A stretch of DNA of 64,000 nucleotides from Dyella terrae (GTDB lineage Bacteria; Pseudomonadota; Gammaproteobacteria; Xanthomonadales; Rhodanobacteraceae). The notes beneath the pieces are model-generated. The model saw only the letters and a program-made list of their open reading frames with translations, searched no databases and was not told the DNA's origin. Positions within the stretch are counted from its first letter, which is position 1. Every line of letters begins with the position of its first letter. Both the position numbers and the translations under genes were made by a program. Location of the stretch: NCBI RefSeq assembly GCF_004322705.1, contig NZ_SIZZ01000001.1, positions 2,249,213-2,313,212 on the forward strand. The letters run 5' to 3'. Shown one piece after another: positions 50,139 to 58,810 of the stretch.

Positions 50139-51107
50139 TCAGTGCACGTAGTTGAGCGCGATCGCGGGCGTGATGCTGGTGGTCGTGCGGAATCCGCCCG
50201 TCAGCACGCGAACGCCAAAAAGAAATCCGAGATTACCGCTGACGTTGTACTCGATCGCCGGCGCGATGCCCCAGGTGACGCTTGAACCGGCCCGCGCGTG
50301 GTAATCCTCCACAGTCCCGTCGCCATGCATGACCACGCCGTCGACCGGCGTGCCGTTGGTATGCCGCCAGGTCAGATCGAGCGCCAGCACCCAATGCCGG
50401 TTCATGTTGTACTCCCACGCGGCATTCACCAGCAGCGAGTCGCCCGGCTTGGCGTGCCCGCGAAATCCTTCAGGCGTGCCATAGACGCTCACGTCATGCA
50501 GCGTCGCCGAGCGCGACCAGGTCTGGCCGACGTTGAAACGCATGCGCAGGATGCGTCCGTTGGGCATCCAGAAATACGTCTGCGTGTTGAGCTGCAAGGT
50601 AGTGCTTGCCGCGCCGCTGCCGAATCCATCGGCCGGCCGGTCCCCGAGCCGGTCGTACTTACCCGTCGGGAACGTCTCCTGCAGCATCACCGACATCGTC
50701 GGCACCCAGCTGCCTTCCTGGAACTGATGCAAGCGGTATTGCGCCTGCACGCTGCTGTCGCCCCAGCCCACGCCTGAGCTGTTGGGCCCGTTATCGACAC
50801 GGTTGTAGCCAAACGTTGGCACCAGCCCGACGGTGAGGCGATCGGTCAGGCCGTACTGCATGTAGGTCAGCGAGCCGTAGCTATCGCCGTGCGTCGACGT
50901 GACGTCGTAGAGATAGGGTTCGAGCAGGAAATGGCCCTGCGGCAAGGTTGCCGCCGAGTTGGCGAGCATCGGGCCGGTCCACCAGGCGTCGCCCAGTGGC
51001 TGACGCACGACGTCGGGGGCCACGCTCGCCTCCTGGGCATGACCCGCCCTGCCGGCACACAGGGCGACAAGACACAGGCACAAACACATAAATCGGGAAG
51101 CGCGCAC
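50139..51107 (-). CDS. Outer-membrane beta-barrel transporter-like protein (phenol MetA-pathway family)
   Basis: Exported protein of 322 residues. The GTG start at 51107 gives a signal peptide (VRASRFMCLCLCLVALCAGRAGHA); an ATG 18 bases later is possible. The mature part has alternating strands and aromatic belts ending in NYVH, fitting an outer-membrane barrel. The layout matches the 'putative MetA-pathway of phenol degradation' family (PF13557), which is named after a gene neighbourhood; the true substrate is unknown. A barrel at the end of a signal transduction region could mark an inducible outer-membrane pathway. Confidence 0.75.
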   Translation of the reverse strand: MRASRFMCLCLCLVALCAGRAGHAQEASVAPDVVRQPLGDAWWTGPMLANSAATLPQGHFLLEPYLYDVTSTHGDSYGSLTYMQYGLTDRLTVGLVPTFGYNRVDNGPNSSGVGWGDSSVQAQYRLHQFQEGSWVPTMSVMLQETFPTGKYDRLGDRPADGFGSGAASTTLQLNTQTYFWMPNGRILRMRFNVGQTWSRSATLHDVSVYGTPEGFRGHAKPGDSLLVNAAWEYNMNRHWVLALDLTWRHTNGTPVDGVVMHGDGTVEDYHARAGSSVTWGIAPAIEYNVSGNLGFLFGVRVLTGGFRTTTSITPAIALNYVH

Positions 51108-51324
51108 GCGAAAAGTCTCCAGGAGCGCCGGACCGCCTCGTTCCGGCGCAGATTAGGGCGTGTCGCCGGGTAGCGACGCATGTGCCGGAAGGCGCGGCAC
51201 CGGCATCGTCAGCGATGACCCGGTCAACCGCTCTCCGATTCTTGCCAAGCTTGGGGGATATTCAGGTCAGGATCTGTCCTGATTGGAAACGCCATGCGCA
51301 AGGCGACCCACCGCCTTCGACCAC

Positions 51325-51669
51325 TCAGGCACAACGCAATCCGCGCACGATCAACACGCCGTTGCGCTCAAACGAAGCCACCCCATCCAGTTCACCGCGC
51401 ACATCACCCACTTCGACGTCAGCATCGCAGGACTGACCGACGCTCGGATAGGTTTCGTTCTGCGTCGCGTACGGCATGAACAAATCAATGCTGTCGCGCC
51501 CGATAGCCAGGGTGATTCGCACCCATACCGATGCGGCGGCGTCCGCACGGGGTCGTTGGGAAACGGCGAGCACCTTGCCGTGCATCGGGGGATGACCCTT
51601 CGCCGTCATGGGCATGGGCAAAACTGCAAGGAGGCATAGGGCCAGAAGTGCCGAATATGGCGCGCGCAT
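51325..51669 (-). CDS. Exported small protein, unknown
   Basis: Protein of 114 residues with a signal peptide (MRAPYSALLALCLLAVLPMPMTA). The mature part is beta-rich (KVLAVSQRPRADAAASVWVRITLAIGRDS) with a cysteine pair (SVGQSCDAD, RGLRCA). The ATG at 51669 lies five codons after an ATG at 51684. No family recognised. The 217-base gap after it (51108-51324) holds a 6-bp inverted repeat TCAGGA/TCCTGA (51267-51282) of unknown meaning. Confidence 0.65.
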   Translation of the reverse strand: MRAPYSALLALCLLAVLPMPMTAKGHPPMHGKVLAVSQRPRADAAASVWVRITLAIGRDSIDLFMPYATQNETYPSVGQSCDADVEVGDVRGELDGVASFERNGVLIVRGLRCA

Positions 51670-51801
51670 AGTGTTCCATCCCATGGGCGAATCCCGGCAT
51701 TAGGCTCGCTCAGGGATCGATGTACAAGTGGCCGGTTCAGCCCCTGCCGGCCGTGCGACCCCGCATGCACAATGCGCGCACGAGGATACGGGGCAAGGAA
51801 C

Positions 51802-52524
51802 ATGCGGACAGGAAAATGGATCGTCCTTGGAACGCTGGCCGCTCCGTGCGGCGCATCGGCTTCACAGACCCAAACACCCGACGTCCCGCTTGACCCGATC
51901 AGCATCACGCTTGAACGCAGCGGGTGCGATGGCATGTGCCCTTCCTACAGCATCGCCATCCACGGCGATGGAACCGCCATCTTCACGGGCAAGGCATTCA
52001 CCGACGTCAGAGGTGAGCATCACTTTCGCGTCTCCAGCGCCGGACTGGCCGCACTGGAAGACAGCATCCGCAGCAAGAACCTCTGGTTGACCGCTACATC
52101 GTACGGTCCTCCGCCCATCGATGGTCAGGCCACCTTCCTCACCCTTGCCATGGGCACAAGACAACATCGCATCACGCACGACGAGGAACAGCCAGACGTA
52201 CCCATGGCTATCCGGCGCTTCGAGCAGGAAGTCATGGCGGTAGTACATGCCGATGAGTGGATCGCCCTTACGCCGCGCATCGTTGAACAGTTGCGCGTTG
52301 ATGGCTTTGCGTTCCAGTCACGAGAGGGAACCGAACTGCTGGAACGCGCCATCGCCAGCATCCGCGATTCAGACGAACAGGCCATGCTGGATCTCATGGC
52401 GCTGGGTGTGCCGCTTAACGCAGGCATGATGGACCTTGCGAGAAAGCACGGAAGGACACGCATCGTGGCCGCCTTGCACGAGCGAGGCATCTCAGGTGAC
52501 GCCGGTTCGACTGAGGAGCATTGA
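51802..52524 (+). CDS. DUF6438 protein with ankyrin-like tail
   Basis: Protein of 240 residues. Residues 1-22 look like a signal sequence (MRTGKWIVLGTLAAPCGASA). Residues 35-150 carry the DUF6438 pattern (ISITLERSGCDGMCPSYSIAIHGDGTAIFTGKAF), with two Cys in GCDGMC. The remaining 90 residues contain MLDLMALGVPLNAGMMDLARKHGRTRIVAALHERG, which resembles one or two ankyrin-like helical repeats. The start at 51802 follows AAGGAAC. Function unknown. Confidence 0.78.
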   Translation: MRTGKWIVLGTLAAPCGASASQTQTPDVPLDPISITLERSGCDGMCPSYSIAIHGDGTAIFTGKAFTDVRGEHHFRVSSAGLAALEDSIRSKNLWLTATSYGPPPIDGQATFLTLAMGTRQHRITHDEEQPDVPMAIRRFEQEVMAVVHADEWIALTPRIVEQLRVDGFAFQSREGTELLERAIASIRDSDEQAMLDLMALGVPLNAGMMDLARKHGRTRIVAALHERGISGDAGSTEEH

Positions 52525-52634
52525 AACGGCGCGCCGCGGACAGGCCCGCTGCGGGTGTGGATGCGTCGCCATGCGAATTCCCCGGAACGTCACGGGCAAA
52601 CCACCGAACGATGCATCCACGATCCCGTCGCCGA

Positions 52635-53894
52635 TCAGGGATGTGAAGAACCACCCGCCACGGCAAGCACACGCTCCACGAAATCCTCGAAGCCTTCGCC
52701 GTCTTTCTCGTCATCCCCTTCGGCATCGATCTGCCGCACGGCGACGATCTTCGCTGACGGCACCACCACCAGATACTGCCCCCCATCGCCGTTGCCAAAC
52801 CACGCCGCCGTGGGTCCCTGCGTGACTTTGAACAATCGGTACGGGCCGATGCCTCGGCTGATCAGATCCGTCATGTAAGTGTCGCGCCAGTTCGCTCCCA
52901 GCGCCTTCTTGATGCCTTCCATCATGGACGCCTGGTCATCGAAATGCGCGCCAGCCAGGCCCTTCTGCAACGCGGCGACGGTCGGTTCCGTCACGCCCCG
53001 CTTTCGCAGCATGTCGAACGCGGCAGGATCCGTATCGAAGCGTCGGTATGCGGGAGCCAGCCACCAAAGCAGGCCCATGCTGGCTTCGGCCTGCGGCTGC
53101 ATGAGCGATGCGATGTAATCGGCGGGGAGCAGCTGTTTGCCGTGCCACGCACCCTTGTTCAAAACCAGCTCGCCCAGCTTGCCGAGATCGGCGGCCGTCA
53201 GCGGAAGGCCGGCCATCGCATACGGATGGCCGGCGCGATCCTTCTCCCAGGTGCCCGGATGGATATCCATCGCCTTGAAAAGGCCGTCGCGCAGAAAGAT
53301 ATCCATCGGCTTGCCAGCGGCCTTCTCGATGATGCCGCCGAGCAGATTGACCGCCTTGTTGTTGTAACCACCCGGTTCACCGGGCTTGCCCGTCAGCTCG
53401 GCCGCGAGCGCGAGCTGAATCGCGTCAGGTGCCGGATAGATCTCCACGTCGGCGCGCACGACATTCTGGATGCCCGACGTGTGGTTCATCAGCATCCGGA
53501 TCGTGATATCGCGCTTCTTGCCCTGCCGCCACTCCGGATAAAAATCGGCAACGGGTTGATCCAGCGACTTGATGCGTCCGTCAGCCACCAGCTGCCCGAT
53601 GGCCAGCGCTACCACCGACTTGGTCACGGACATCAGCTCGATCGGGCCCGGAGCCTTGCCACCGGCGTAGTAGTGACCGAGCTCACGGCCGTCTTGCCAT
53701 ACGACGATGGCGTCGCTGCGCGTCGGCGCGCCACGATCGAGCAATTGCTTCAGCGCAGCTTGCTGCGATGCAGGCAGCGGCGCGGCCAGAACAGGCGATA
53801 AGGGAAGCACGCTTAGCAAAGCGGCCGATAACAGGACTTTGCTGCGAAGGCAGGCGATGGCCCGTGTCGTTGACGGATGCGCAATAACTTTCAT
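52635..53894 (-). CDS. Serine hydrolase, beta-lactamase/AmpC-like class
   Basis: Exported enzyme of 419 residues with a signal sequence ending near ALA39. The active site has SxxK (Ser89 in MSVTKS), a Tyr-Asn-Asn at 177-179 (GGYNNKAVN, the YxN position), and a long C-terminal domain. It belongs to the class-C-like serine hydrolases (EstB, AmpC-like) with unclear substrates. The start follows GGGAGAAGCG. It is a single unit, divergent from the DUF6438 gene region by convergence of ends. Confidence 0.9.
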   Translation of the reverse strand: MKVIAHPSTTRAIACLRSKVLLSAALLSVLPLSPVLAAPLPASQQAALKQLLDRGAPTRSDAIVVWQDGRELGHYYAGGKAPGPIELMSVTKSVVALAIGQLVADGRIKSLDQPVADFYPEWRQGKKRDITIRMLMNHTSGIQNVVRADVEIYPAPDAIQLALAAELTGKPGEPGGYNNKAVNLLGGIIEKAAGKPMDIFLRDGLFKAMDIHPGTWEKDRAGHPYAMAGLPLTAADLGKLGELVLNKGAWHGKQLLPADYIASLMQPQAEASMGLLWWLAPAYRRFDTDPAAFDMLRKRGVTEPTVAALQKGLAGAHFDDQASMMEGIKKALGANWRDTYMTDLISRGIGPYRLFKVTQGPTAAWFGNGDGGQYLVVVPSAKIVAVRQIDAEGDDEKDGEGFEDFVERVLAVAGGSSHP

Positions 53895-54030
53895 CGCTTC
53901 TCCCTAAGCATGGATGTCCAGCCGAGCGTAGGCGCCGAAAGGCATTCACCGCACCTATCAGAAGTCATCCATCGCAAAAGTTGTCTGCCGATCGCACATG
54001 TTGCACGGACTTGCATCGCTATATGGGGGA

Positions 54031-54453
54031 TCAGGAACCGTTGAGCCTCTCGCGCATCCGCTCGCGAATCACCTTGGTCTGCGCGTTCTGCACTGCCTCG
54101 AACTCCGCCATGCCCATCAGCGGCCGAACCTCGATCTCGGTCCGGACGGGCGAACAGTTGGGAGCTCGCAGTACCCAATCCATCGCTTCCTCCATGCTCT
54201 CCACCTCGAGGATCATGAAGCCCGCGACCAGTTCCTTGGTCTCGGTGAACGGCCCGTCCGTCACGATGCGTCGCTCACCGTCCACCGCAACGCGCTTGCC
54301 GTTTGAGGTCGGCGTCAGGCCACCCAGCGCCACGAGTTTGCCCGCCTGGGCCAGCTCTTCGTTGAACCGGCTCATCGCCTCGAGCCCCGCGGGATCGATG
54401 GGCCCTCCTCGTTCGGTCACTTCGGTCGCTTTCACCATCACCATGACGCGCAT
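54031..54453 (-). CDS. YCII-related protein, copy 2
   Basis: Protein of 140 residues with the DGPFTETKE motif (VTDGPFTETKELVAGFMILE), a paralogue of the one at 46573-46959. It starts MRVMVMVKATEVTERGGPIDP and has a GGGAGACCGAC ribosome-binding site. Copies of this family are often linked to sigma factors (PhyR/ECF) or DGPF operons; none is next to it here. It is divergent from the ArsR gene, with 121 bases between starts. Confidence 0.87.
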   Translation of the reverse strand: MRVMVMVKATEVTERGGPIDPAGLEAMSRFNEELAQAGKLVALGGLTPTSNGKRVAVDGERRIVTDGPFTETKELVAGFMILEVESMEEAMDWVLRAPNCSPVRTEIEVRPLMGMAEFEAVQNAQTKVIRERMRERLNGS

Positions 54454-54574
54454 GTCGGTCTCCCTCGACGGACCGGACCATCCAGCCCCTGCATCAACGA
54501 CGAACGGAAGTGCCGGAAATCGACGATCGTTGGTTCGCCTTGACAGGCACCTCCATTTCCTTCATTCTGGAATT

Positions 54575-54913
54575 ATGGAAATGACTGCCGCACTGGCCGC
54601 CCTCGGCGCCCTTAGCCACGAAACTCGTCTGACGGCCTTCCGTCGACTGGTCAAAGCCGGCCCCGATGGCCTGACTGTGGGCGAATTGCGCACGGCACTC
54701 GACATCCCGCCCGCTACGCTCACTGCGCACCTGAACGCGCTTCGCGCAGCGCATCTGGTGCAGGATCGGCGCGAGGGCCGGGTGATCCGGGTCAGCGCCG
54801 ATTTCGCACGGATGGATGCCCTGATGGGCTACCTCACCGAAAACTGCTGCGCCGAATCGACGTGCTGCCCGCCTGAATCACGTCAGCGACGAGCCGCGGG
54901 CAAACGCGCCTGA
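54575..54913 (+). CDS. ArsR-family regulator
   Basis: Winged-helix repressor of 112 residues. The HTH is intact (GLTVGELRTALDIPPATLTAHLNALRAAHLVQDRREGR). Candidate arsenite/metal ligands lie in the C-terminal cysteines (ENCCAESTCCPPE), not in the classic ELCVCDL motif of ArsR, so the sensing site is of an alternative type. The ATG at 54575 begins MEMTAALAALGALSHETRL. It opens the arsenate-reductase operon, which is 49 bases downstream. Confidence 0.9.
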   Translation: MEMTAALAALGALSHETRLTAFRRLVKAGPDGLTVGELRTALDIPPATLTAHLNALRAAHLVQDRREGRVIRVSADFARMDALMGYLTENCCAESTCCPPESRQRRAAGKRA

Positions 54914-54962
54914 TTCAGGCCTCGCGATAAACGATCTCCATGCCATCGAACCGCACGCCCCC

Positions 54963-55349
54963 ATGAAACGCCTCCTCTTCGTATGCGTCGAAAACGCCAA
55001 TCGCAGCCAGATGGCGGAAGCGTTCGCGCGCATCTACGGCGGTGAGGAGATCGAGGCCGTAAGCGCAGGCTCCCGACCCTCCGGCGCCATCAACCCCAAA
55101 GCCGTGCGCTTCATGGCCGAGCTCGGCTACGACCTGACGTCGCATGCGTCCAAATCGCTGGACGACATCCACGGTGACTTCGATGCGGTCGTCACCATGG
55201 GTTGCGGCGACAGCTGTCCTTCCATTCCCGCCCGGCGACGCGAAGACTGGCAGCTCCCCGATCCCCGGCACATGGACGATGACGCCTATCGCGCAGTGCG
55301 GGACGACATCGCATCGCGTGTCAGAACCTTGCTGTCGGACATCTCGTGA
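54963..55349 (+). CDS. arsC: Arsenate reductase (LMW-phosphatase type)
   Basis: Arsenate reductase of 128 residues with the phosphatase loop Cys8-x5-Arg14 (CVENANRSQ) and the further redox cysteines Cys81 and Cys85 (MGCGDSCPSIP). The family reduces arsenate to arsenite with thioredoxin or mycothiol-type donors. The CGDSC spacing fits the subgroup with short Cys spacing, and LPDPRHMDDDAYR is typical. No arsenite efflux gene (acr3 or arsB) was found nearby, so the reduced product's exit is not explained locally. Confidence 0.92.
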   Translation: MKRLLFVCVENANRSQMAEAFARIYGGEEIEAVSAGSRPSGAINPKAVRFMAELGYDLTSHASKSLDDIHGDFDAVVTMGCGDSCPSIPARRREDWQLPDPRHMDDDAYRAVRDDIASRVRTLLSDIS

Positions 55350-55377
55350 ATCGTCACACCTGCCTGCCTTATCCCGC

Positions 55378-56691
55378 ATGAGCGCCATGACCAACGATTC
55401 GCGACCCACCCTCACCCATGGTTGCGATGCGCTTTGCGCACAGCCTGCTTCCATGGACGATCTGAACCGCGACTGCCATTGCGTCGCTGTGCCCGCCGAG
55501 TCGATGCATACCGCCCTCGCGTCGGCCATGGGCGCGCATGGATTGCCACAAGCCATCGCGCAAACCCATCCGAACCTGTTTGCATCGCTGCCGGTGTTTT
55601 TGTCGCGCCAGCATCTCGACGCCATGGCACGCGTGGTGGGGGACATCGAGTCGGCCGTCAGCCAACCTGCTTACCGGGCCATGGCGCTGTCCTGGGCGCC
55701 ACCGATCGCGGGTTTCGACCCCGGCGCGGCAGGCGGCATGCTGGGACTGGATTTCCATATCACGCCGGACGGCCCACGCCTCATCGAGATCAACACCAAC
55801 CCGGGCGGCGCACTGCTCAACGCACTGGTCGGTCAGGCGCTGCGCGTATGCGTGCCTGACACCCTGGCCATACCCACCGACATGTCCGGTGTTGAACAGC
55901 GCGTTCTGCAGATCATGCGCCAGGAGTGGCACAGCCAGGCCGGAGAGCGCCCGCTCACCTCGATCGCCATCGTGGATGAGGACCCAACGCAGCAGTATCT
56001 GTATCCGGAGTTCCTGTTGTTCCGCGAACTCTTCATCCGCCATGGCATCGATGCCGCGATCTGCGACCCGTCGGAACTCATCCATCAGGACGGTCGACTG
56101 TGGCTGCACGGCCAGCCCGTCGACCTGATCTATAACCGGCTGACGGATTTTTCGCTGAGTGAACGGGCGCATGCCGCGATGCGTGCCAGCTATCTCGCCG
56201 GCGAAACGGTCGTCACGCCGCATCCGAGGGCGCACGCTTTGTACGCCGACAAGCGCAATCTTGCGCTGCTCGGAGATGCTGAGTTCCTGCGGACATCCGG
56301 CGCGACCGAAAGCACCATCGCAACACTCGCCGCCGCCGTACCCACAACGATGCTGGTCACCGACCATAATCGCGACGATTTGTGGAGTCGCCGTCGCGAT
56401 ATGTTCTTCAAGCCGGCTTCCGGTTTCGGCAGCAAGGCCAGCTATCGCGGCGACAAACTGACCCGCCGCGTATGGGACGAGATTCGCACCAGCACCTACA
56501 TCGCTCAGGCGCTGGTGCCACCTGATCGCCGACACACACACCGTGACGACGCGCCGCTGAAATCGGATATCCGCGCCTACGCCTATCGCGGCGAGGTGTT
56601 TCTGTACGCGGCACGCCTTTATCAGGGACAGACGACCAACTTCAGGACACCGGGCGGCGGCTTCGCACCCGTGCTCACGTCAAAGGTATAG
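55378..56691 (+). CDS. ATP-grasp-like protein in the ars operon
   Basis: Protein of 437 residues. Residues about 115-150 contain LDFHITPDGPRLIEINTNPGGALLNAL, the ATP-grasp metal-binding E-I-N-T-N-P-G pattern of glutathione-synthase-like enzymes, and residues about 335-360 contain MFFKPASGFGSKASYRGDKL, the phosphate-loop lysine region of a glycylpeptide/GSAK-like grasp. The order of motifs is rearranged compared with normal ATP-grasp enzymes, suggesting a circularly permuted form. No signal peptide. It begins 28 bases after arsC and on the same strand, so it appears cotranscribed with arsR and arsC. Substrate unknown; see findings. Confidence 0.75.
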   Translation: MSAMTNDSRPTLTHGCDALCAQPASMDDLNRDCHCVAVPAESMHTALASAMGAHGLPQAIAQTHPNLFASLPVFLSRQHLDAMARVVGDIESAVSQPAYRAMALSWAPPIAGFDPGAAGGMLGLDFHITPDGPRLIEINTNPGGALLNALVGQALRVCVPDTLAIPTDMSGVEQRVLQIMRQEWHSQAGERPLTSIAIVDEDPTQQYLYPEFLLFRELFIRHGIDAAICDPSELIHQDGRLWLHGQPVDLIYNRLTDFSLSERAHAAMRASYLAGETVVTPHPRAHALYADKRNLALLGDAEFLRTSGATESTIATLAAAVPTTMLVTDHNRDDLWSRRRDMFFKPASGFGSKASYRGDKLTRRVWDEIRTSTYIAQALVPPDRRHTHRDDAPLKSDIRAYAYRGEVFLYAARLYQGQTTNFRTPGGGFAPVLTSKV

Positions 56692-56711
56692 ACCCCGGTC
56701 ACGGCGTCTGG

Positions 56712-57959
56712 TCACCCGCTCGTGCACGGTCCGACCGACACGGCTGCCTTGCACAGGTGAGACCGATCTTCCTTCACACCGCGCGTTGCCACCCAGAACA
56801 CCAGCGCCAGCAAGCTCACTCCCGCCCCCAACAAGCACACGCCACGCCACCCGGCAAAGGCATACACGGCCGTCGTGCCGATCGCACCCAGTCCGCTCCC
56901 TGCCGCGTAAAAGAGCATGTAGAGACCGATCAACCGACTGTGCGCATCCGGCCGCGCGCCCAGGATCATGCTCTGGTTGGTGACGTGCAGCATCTGGCCG
57001 CCCATATCCAGCAACAGAATGCCGATCACCAACGCCCATAGCGACCACGTCATGAGCGACAGCGGCCACCACGCCGCCCATAGAAGCAGCAGCGCCACGA
57101 GACTGGATCGCTCGGCCCGACCCTGGTCCGCCCAGCGCCCGGCCCCAGCCGCCGCCAGCGCACCCACGGCACCGACAAGACCAAAGGCGCCGATGGCGGT
57201 ATGCGACAGATGGAAGGGCGCCGCACTCAGCGGCAGCACCAGCGCGCTCCAGAAGATGTTGAAAGCCGCCCACATGAAGAGCGCCAGCAGACCACGAACG
57301 CGCAGAACCCGCTCCTCGCGCAACAATCGAAACATCGAGGCAAGCAGTGACAGGTAGCCCTGTCGATGGCGTTGCATCGACACGACGGGCAAACCGTTAC
57401 GCAACGGTAGCGCCAACAGAAGCATCAGCAGGGCCGACGCGACGTAGACACCTCGCCACCCGACCAGGTCGCTGATGCCGCCGGCAAAAACGCGTGCGAG
57501 CAACAGCCCGAGGAATACCCCGCTCTGCGTCGCACCGACGACGCGCCCACGCTCCTGCGGCGCGCTCGCGCTGGCCGCATAGGCAATGAGGCCCTGTGTC
57601 ATCGCCGTGCCGAGCACCCCGACGGCGAGCATGCCGGCCAGCAGCATGATGGGGGACCACGCCATCGCCACGAGGCCTAGTGCGGCCACCAACGCGCCCA
57701 ACTGCACTGTCATCAAGCGTCGCCGCTGGACGATATCGCCCAGTGGCACCACGAACACAAGCGCCAGACCGCAGCCCAGCTGGGTGGCCGTGATGACGCC
57801 ACCCACCGCGGCCCGGCTGATGGCGAAGTCCGCCGCCAGCTGATCGAGCAAGGGTTGGGCGTAATACACATTGGCCACGCTGAGGCCCGCTGCAGCGGCG
57901 AACAGCAGTGTCATGCCGCGACGGACGGAGGAGAAAGGCAAGGAGTCGGGCGCACGCAT
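56712..57959 (-). CDS. MFS transporter (DHA1-type)
   Basis: Twelve-helix transporter of 415 residues starting MRAPDSLPFSSVRRGMTLLF. It has the MFS D-R-R loop (DIVQRRRLMTVQLGALV) and PQERGRVVGATQSGVFLGLLLARV, typical of multidrug or metabolite efflux. The ATG at 57959 lies 92 bases from the start of the divergent HxlR gene. An in-frame ATG at 58034 is on the far side of the promoter and is rejected. A convergent gene (ATP-grasp) ends 20 bases away from its stop. Confidence 0.92.
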   Translation of the reverse strand: MRAPDSLPFSSVRRGMTLLFAAAAGLSVANVYYAQPLLDQLAADFAISRAAVGGVITATQLGCGLALVFVVPLGDIVQRRRLMTVQLGALVAALGLVAMAWSPIMLLAGMLAVGVLGTAMTQGLIAYAASASAPQERGRVVGATQSGVFLGLLLARVFAGGISDLVGWRGVYVASALLMLLLALPLRNGLPVVSMQRHRQGYLSLLASMFRLLREERVLRVRGLLALFMWAAFNIFWSALVLPLSAAPFHLSHTAIGAFGLVGAVGALAAAGAGRWADQGRAERSSLVALLLLWAAWWPLSLMTWSLWALVIGILLLDMGGQMLHVTNQSMILGARPDAHSRLIGLYMLFYAAGSGLGAIGTTAVYAFAGWRGVCLLGAGVSLLALVFWVATRGVKEDRSHLCKAAVSVGPCTSG

Positions 57960-57988
57960 GAGCGATCCAGTTGCAAATCGAAACCGGC

Positions 57989-58020
57989 TTGCATTGTGCG
58001 CATCTGGTTTTAAAATGCAA
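57989..58020 (+). promoter_or_regulatory. Promoter and operator of the HxlR gene
   Basis: A sigma-70-like promoter reads TTGCAT (57989-57994), 16-base spacer, TAAAAT (58011-58016). The TTGCATT and AATGCAA ends of this segment (57989-57995 and 58014-58020) are exact inverted repeats, so the promoter is embedded in a palindrome. Another TTGCAA lies at 57971. This fits HxlR autoregulation and control of the divergent MFS gene. Confidence 0.6.
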
Positions 58021-58051
58021 CCACGTTCCGACACGGCACCCCAGGTTCACC

Positions 58052-58498
58052 ATGCCCCGCCACAAGACCGCCAGCGCCGACACCTGCCCCGTGGCCCGCA
58101 GCCTCGACCTCATCGGGGATCGCTGGAGCCTGCTGGTGATTCGGGACGCTTTTGACGGCGTGCAGCGCTTTGGCGACTTCCAGCGCAGCCTGGGCGTTGC
58201 GCGCAACATTCTTTCTGACCGGCTGGGCCGGCTGATCGAGGCCGGCATCCTCGCGCTCCAGCCAGCCTCCGACGGAAGCGCGTACCAGGAGTACGTGTTG
58301 ACGCCCGCAGGAAAGGGGCTTTTCCCCATCGTCGTCGCGCTGCGTCAGTGGGGAGAGCAACATCTCTTCGAGCCGGGCGAGCCGCACTCCGTGCTGGTCG
58401 ACAAACGCACGGGTAAACCGGTGCCGGTCATGGCGCCGCGCACCGGGCAAGGCAGGCTGCTGGTGTCCGATCACACGCAGGTGAAGAAGGTGCCCTAG
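58052..58498 (+). CDS. HxlR-family transcriptional regulator
   Basis: Winged-helix regulator of 148 residues with the HxlR signature (CPVARSLDLIGDRWSLLVIRDAF, FGDFQRSLGVARNILSDRLGRLIEAGIL). A conserved Cys12 is the usual redox or electrophile sensor position. The C-terminal tail (DKRTGKPVPVMAPRTGQGR) is family-typical. It is divergent from the MFS gene, whose expression it likely controls. Confidence 0.93.
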   Translation: MPRHKTASADTCPVARSLDLIGDRWSLLVIRDAFDGVQRFGDFQRSLGVARNILSDRLGRLIEAGILALQPASDGSAYQEYVLTPAGKGLFPIVVALRQWGEQHLFEPGEPHSVLVDKRTGKPVPVMAPRTGQGRLLVSDHTQVKKVP

Positions 58499-58600
58499 GG
58501 TCAAATCAGCCGGCGTCCGCCCAGTCGCTGAGCCCTGTCTCCACCGAACTCACATTGGGGCCGTGGCATCACTCGGTCGACGCCGGGTGGCCGGTGGGAT

Positions 58601-58747
58601 TCAGGAGCCCTTGGGCGATTCCCGTGAATCCGTTTCCGTGCGCGCACCGTCGCGCGCAGCGGCTTTCTTGGCTTGCTTGCCATCCTGCTTTTTCTTTTTT
58701 GCAATTTCGCGCTGGCGCTTTTCAAACGAATAGTTGGTCTTTGCCAA
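58601..58747 (-). CDS. Small lysine-rich protein with a TTG start
   Basis: A 48-residue protein beginning (after a TTG start) AKTNYSFEKRQREIAKKKKQ, a conserved start of small charged proteins in Xanthomonads, as I recall them. The rest is Lys/Ala-rich and ends RTETDSRESPKGS. It is too short for normal gene finding and its neighbour frames read as shadows. GGGAA stands seven bases before the TTG. Function unknown; likely nucleic-acid or ribosome associated judging by charge. Confidence 0.6.
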   Translation of the reverse strand: MAKTNYSFEKRQREIAKKKKQDGKQAKKAAARDGARTETDSRESPKGS

Positions 58748-58810
58748 TGGAACGTTCCCGAGTCGGTGATGTGGATGGTTTGGGGAAGGGATAGGGCAGG
58801 CACTGCCAGT

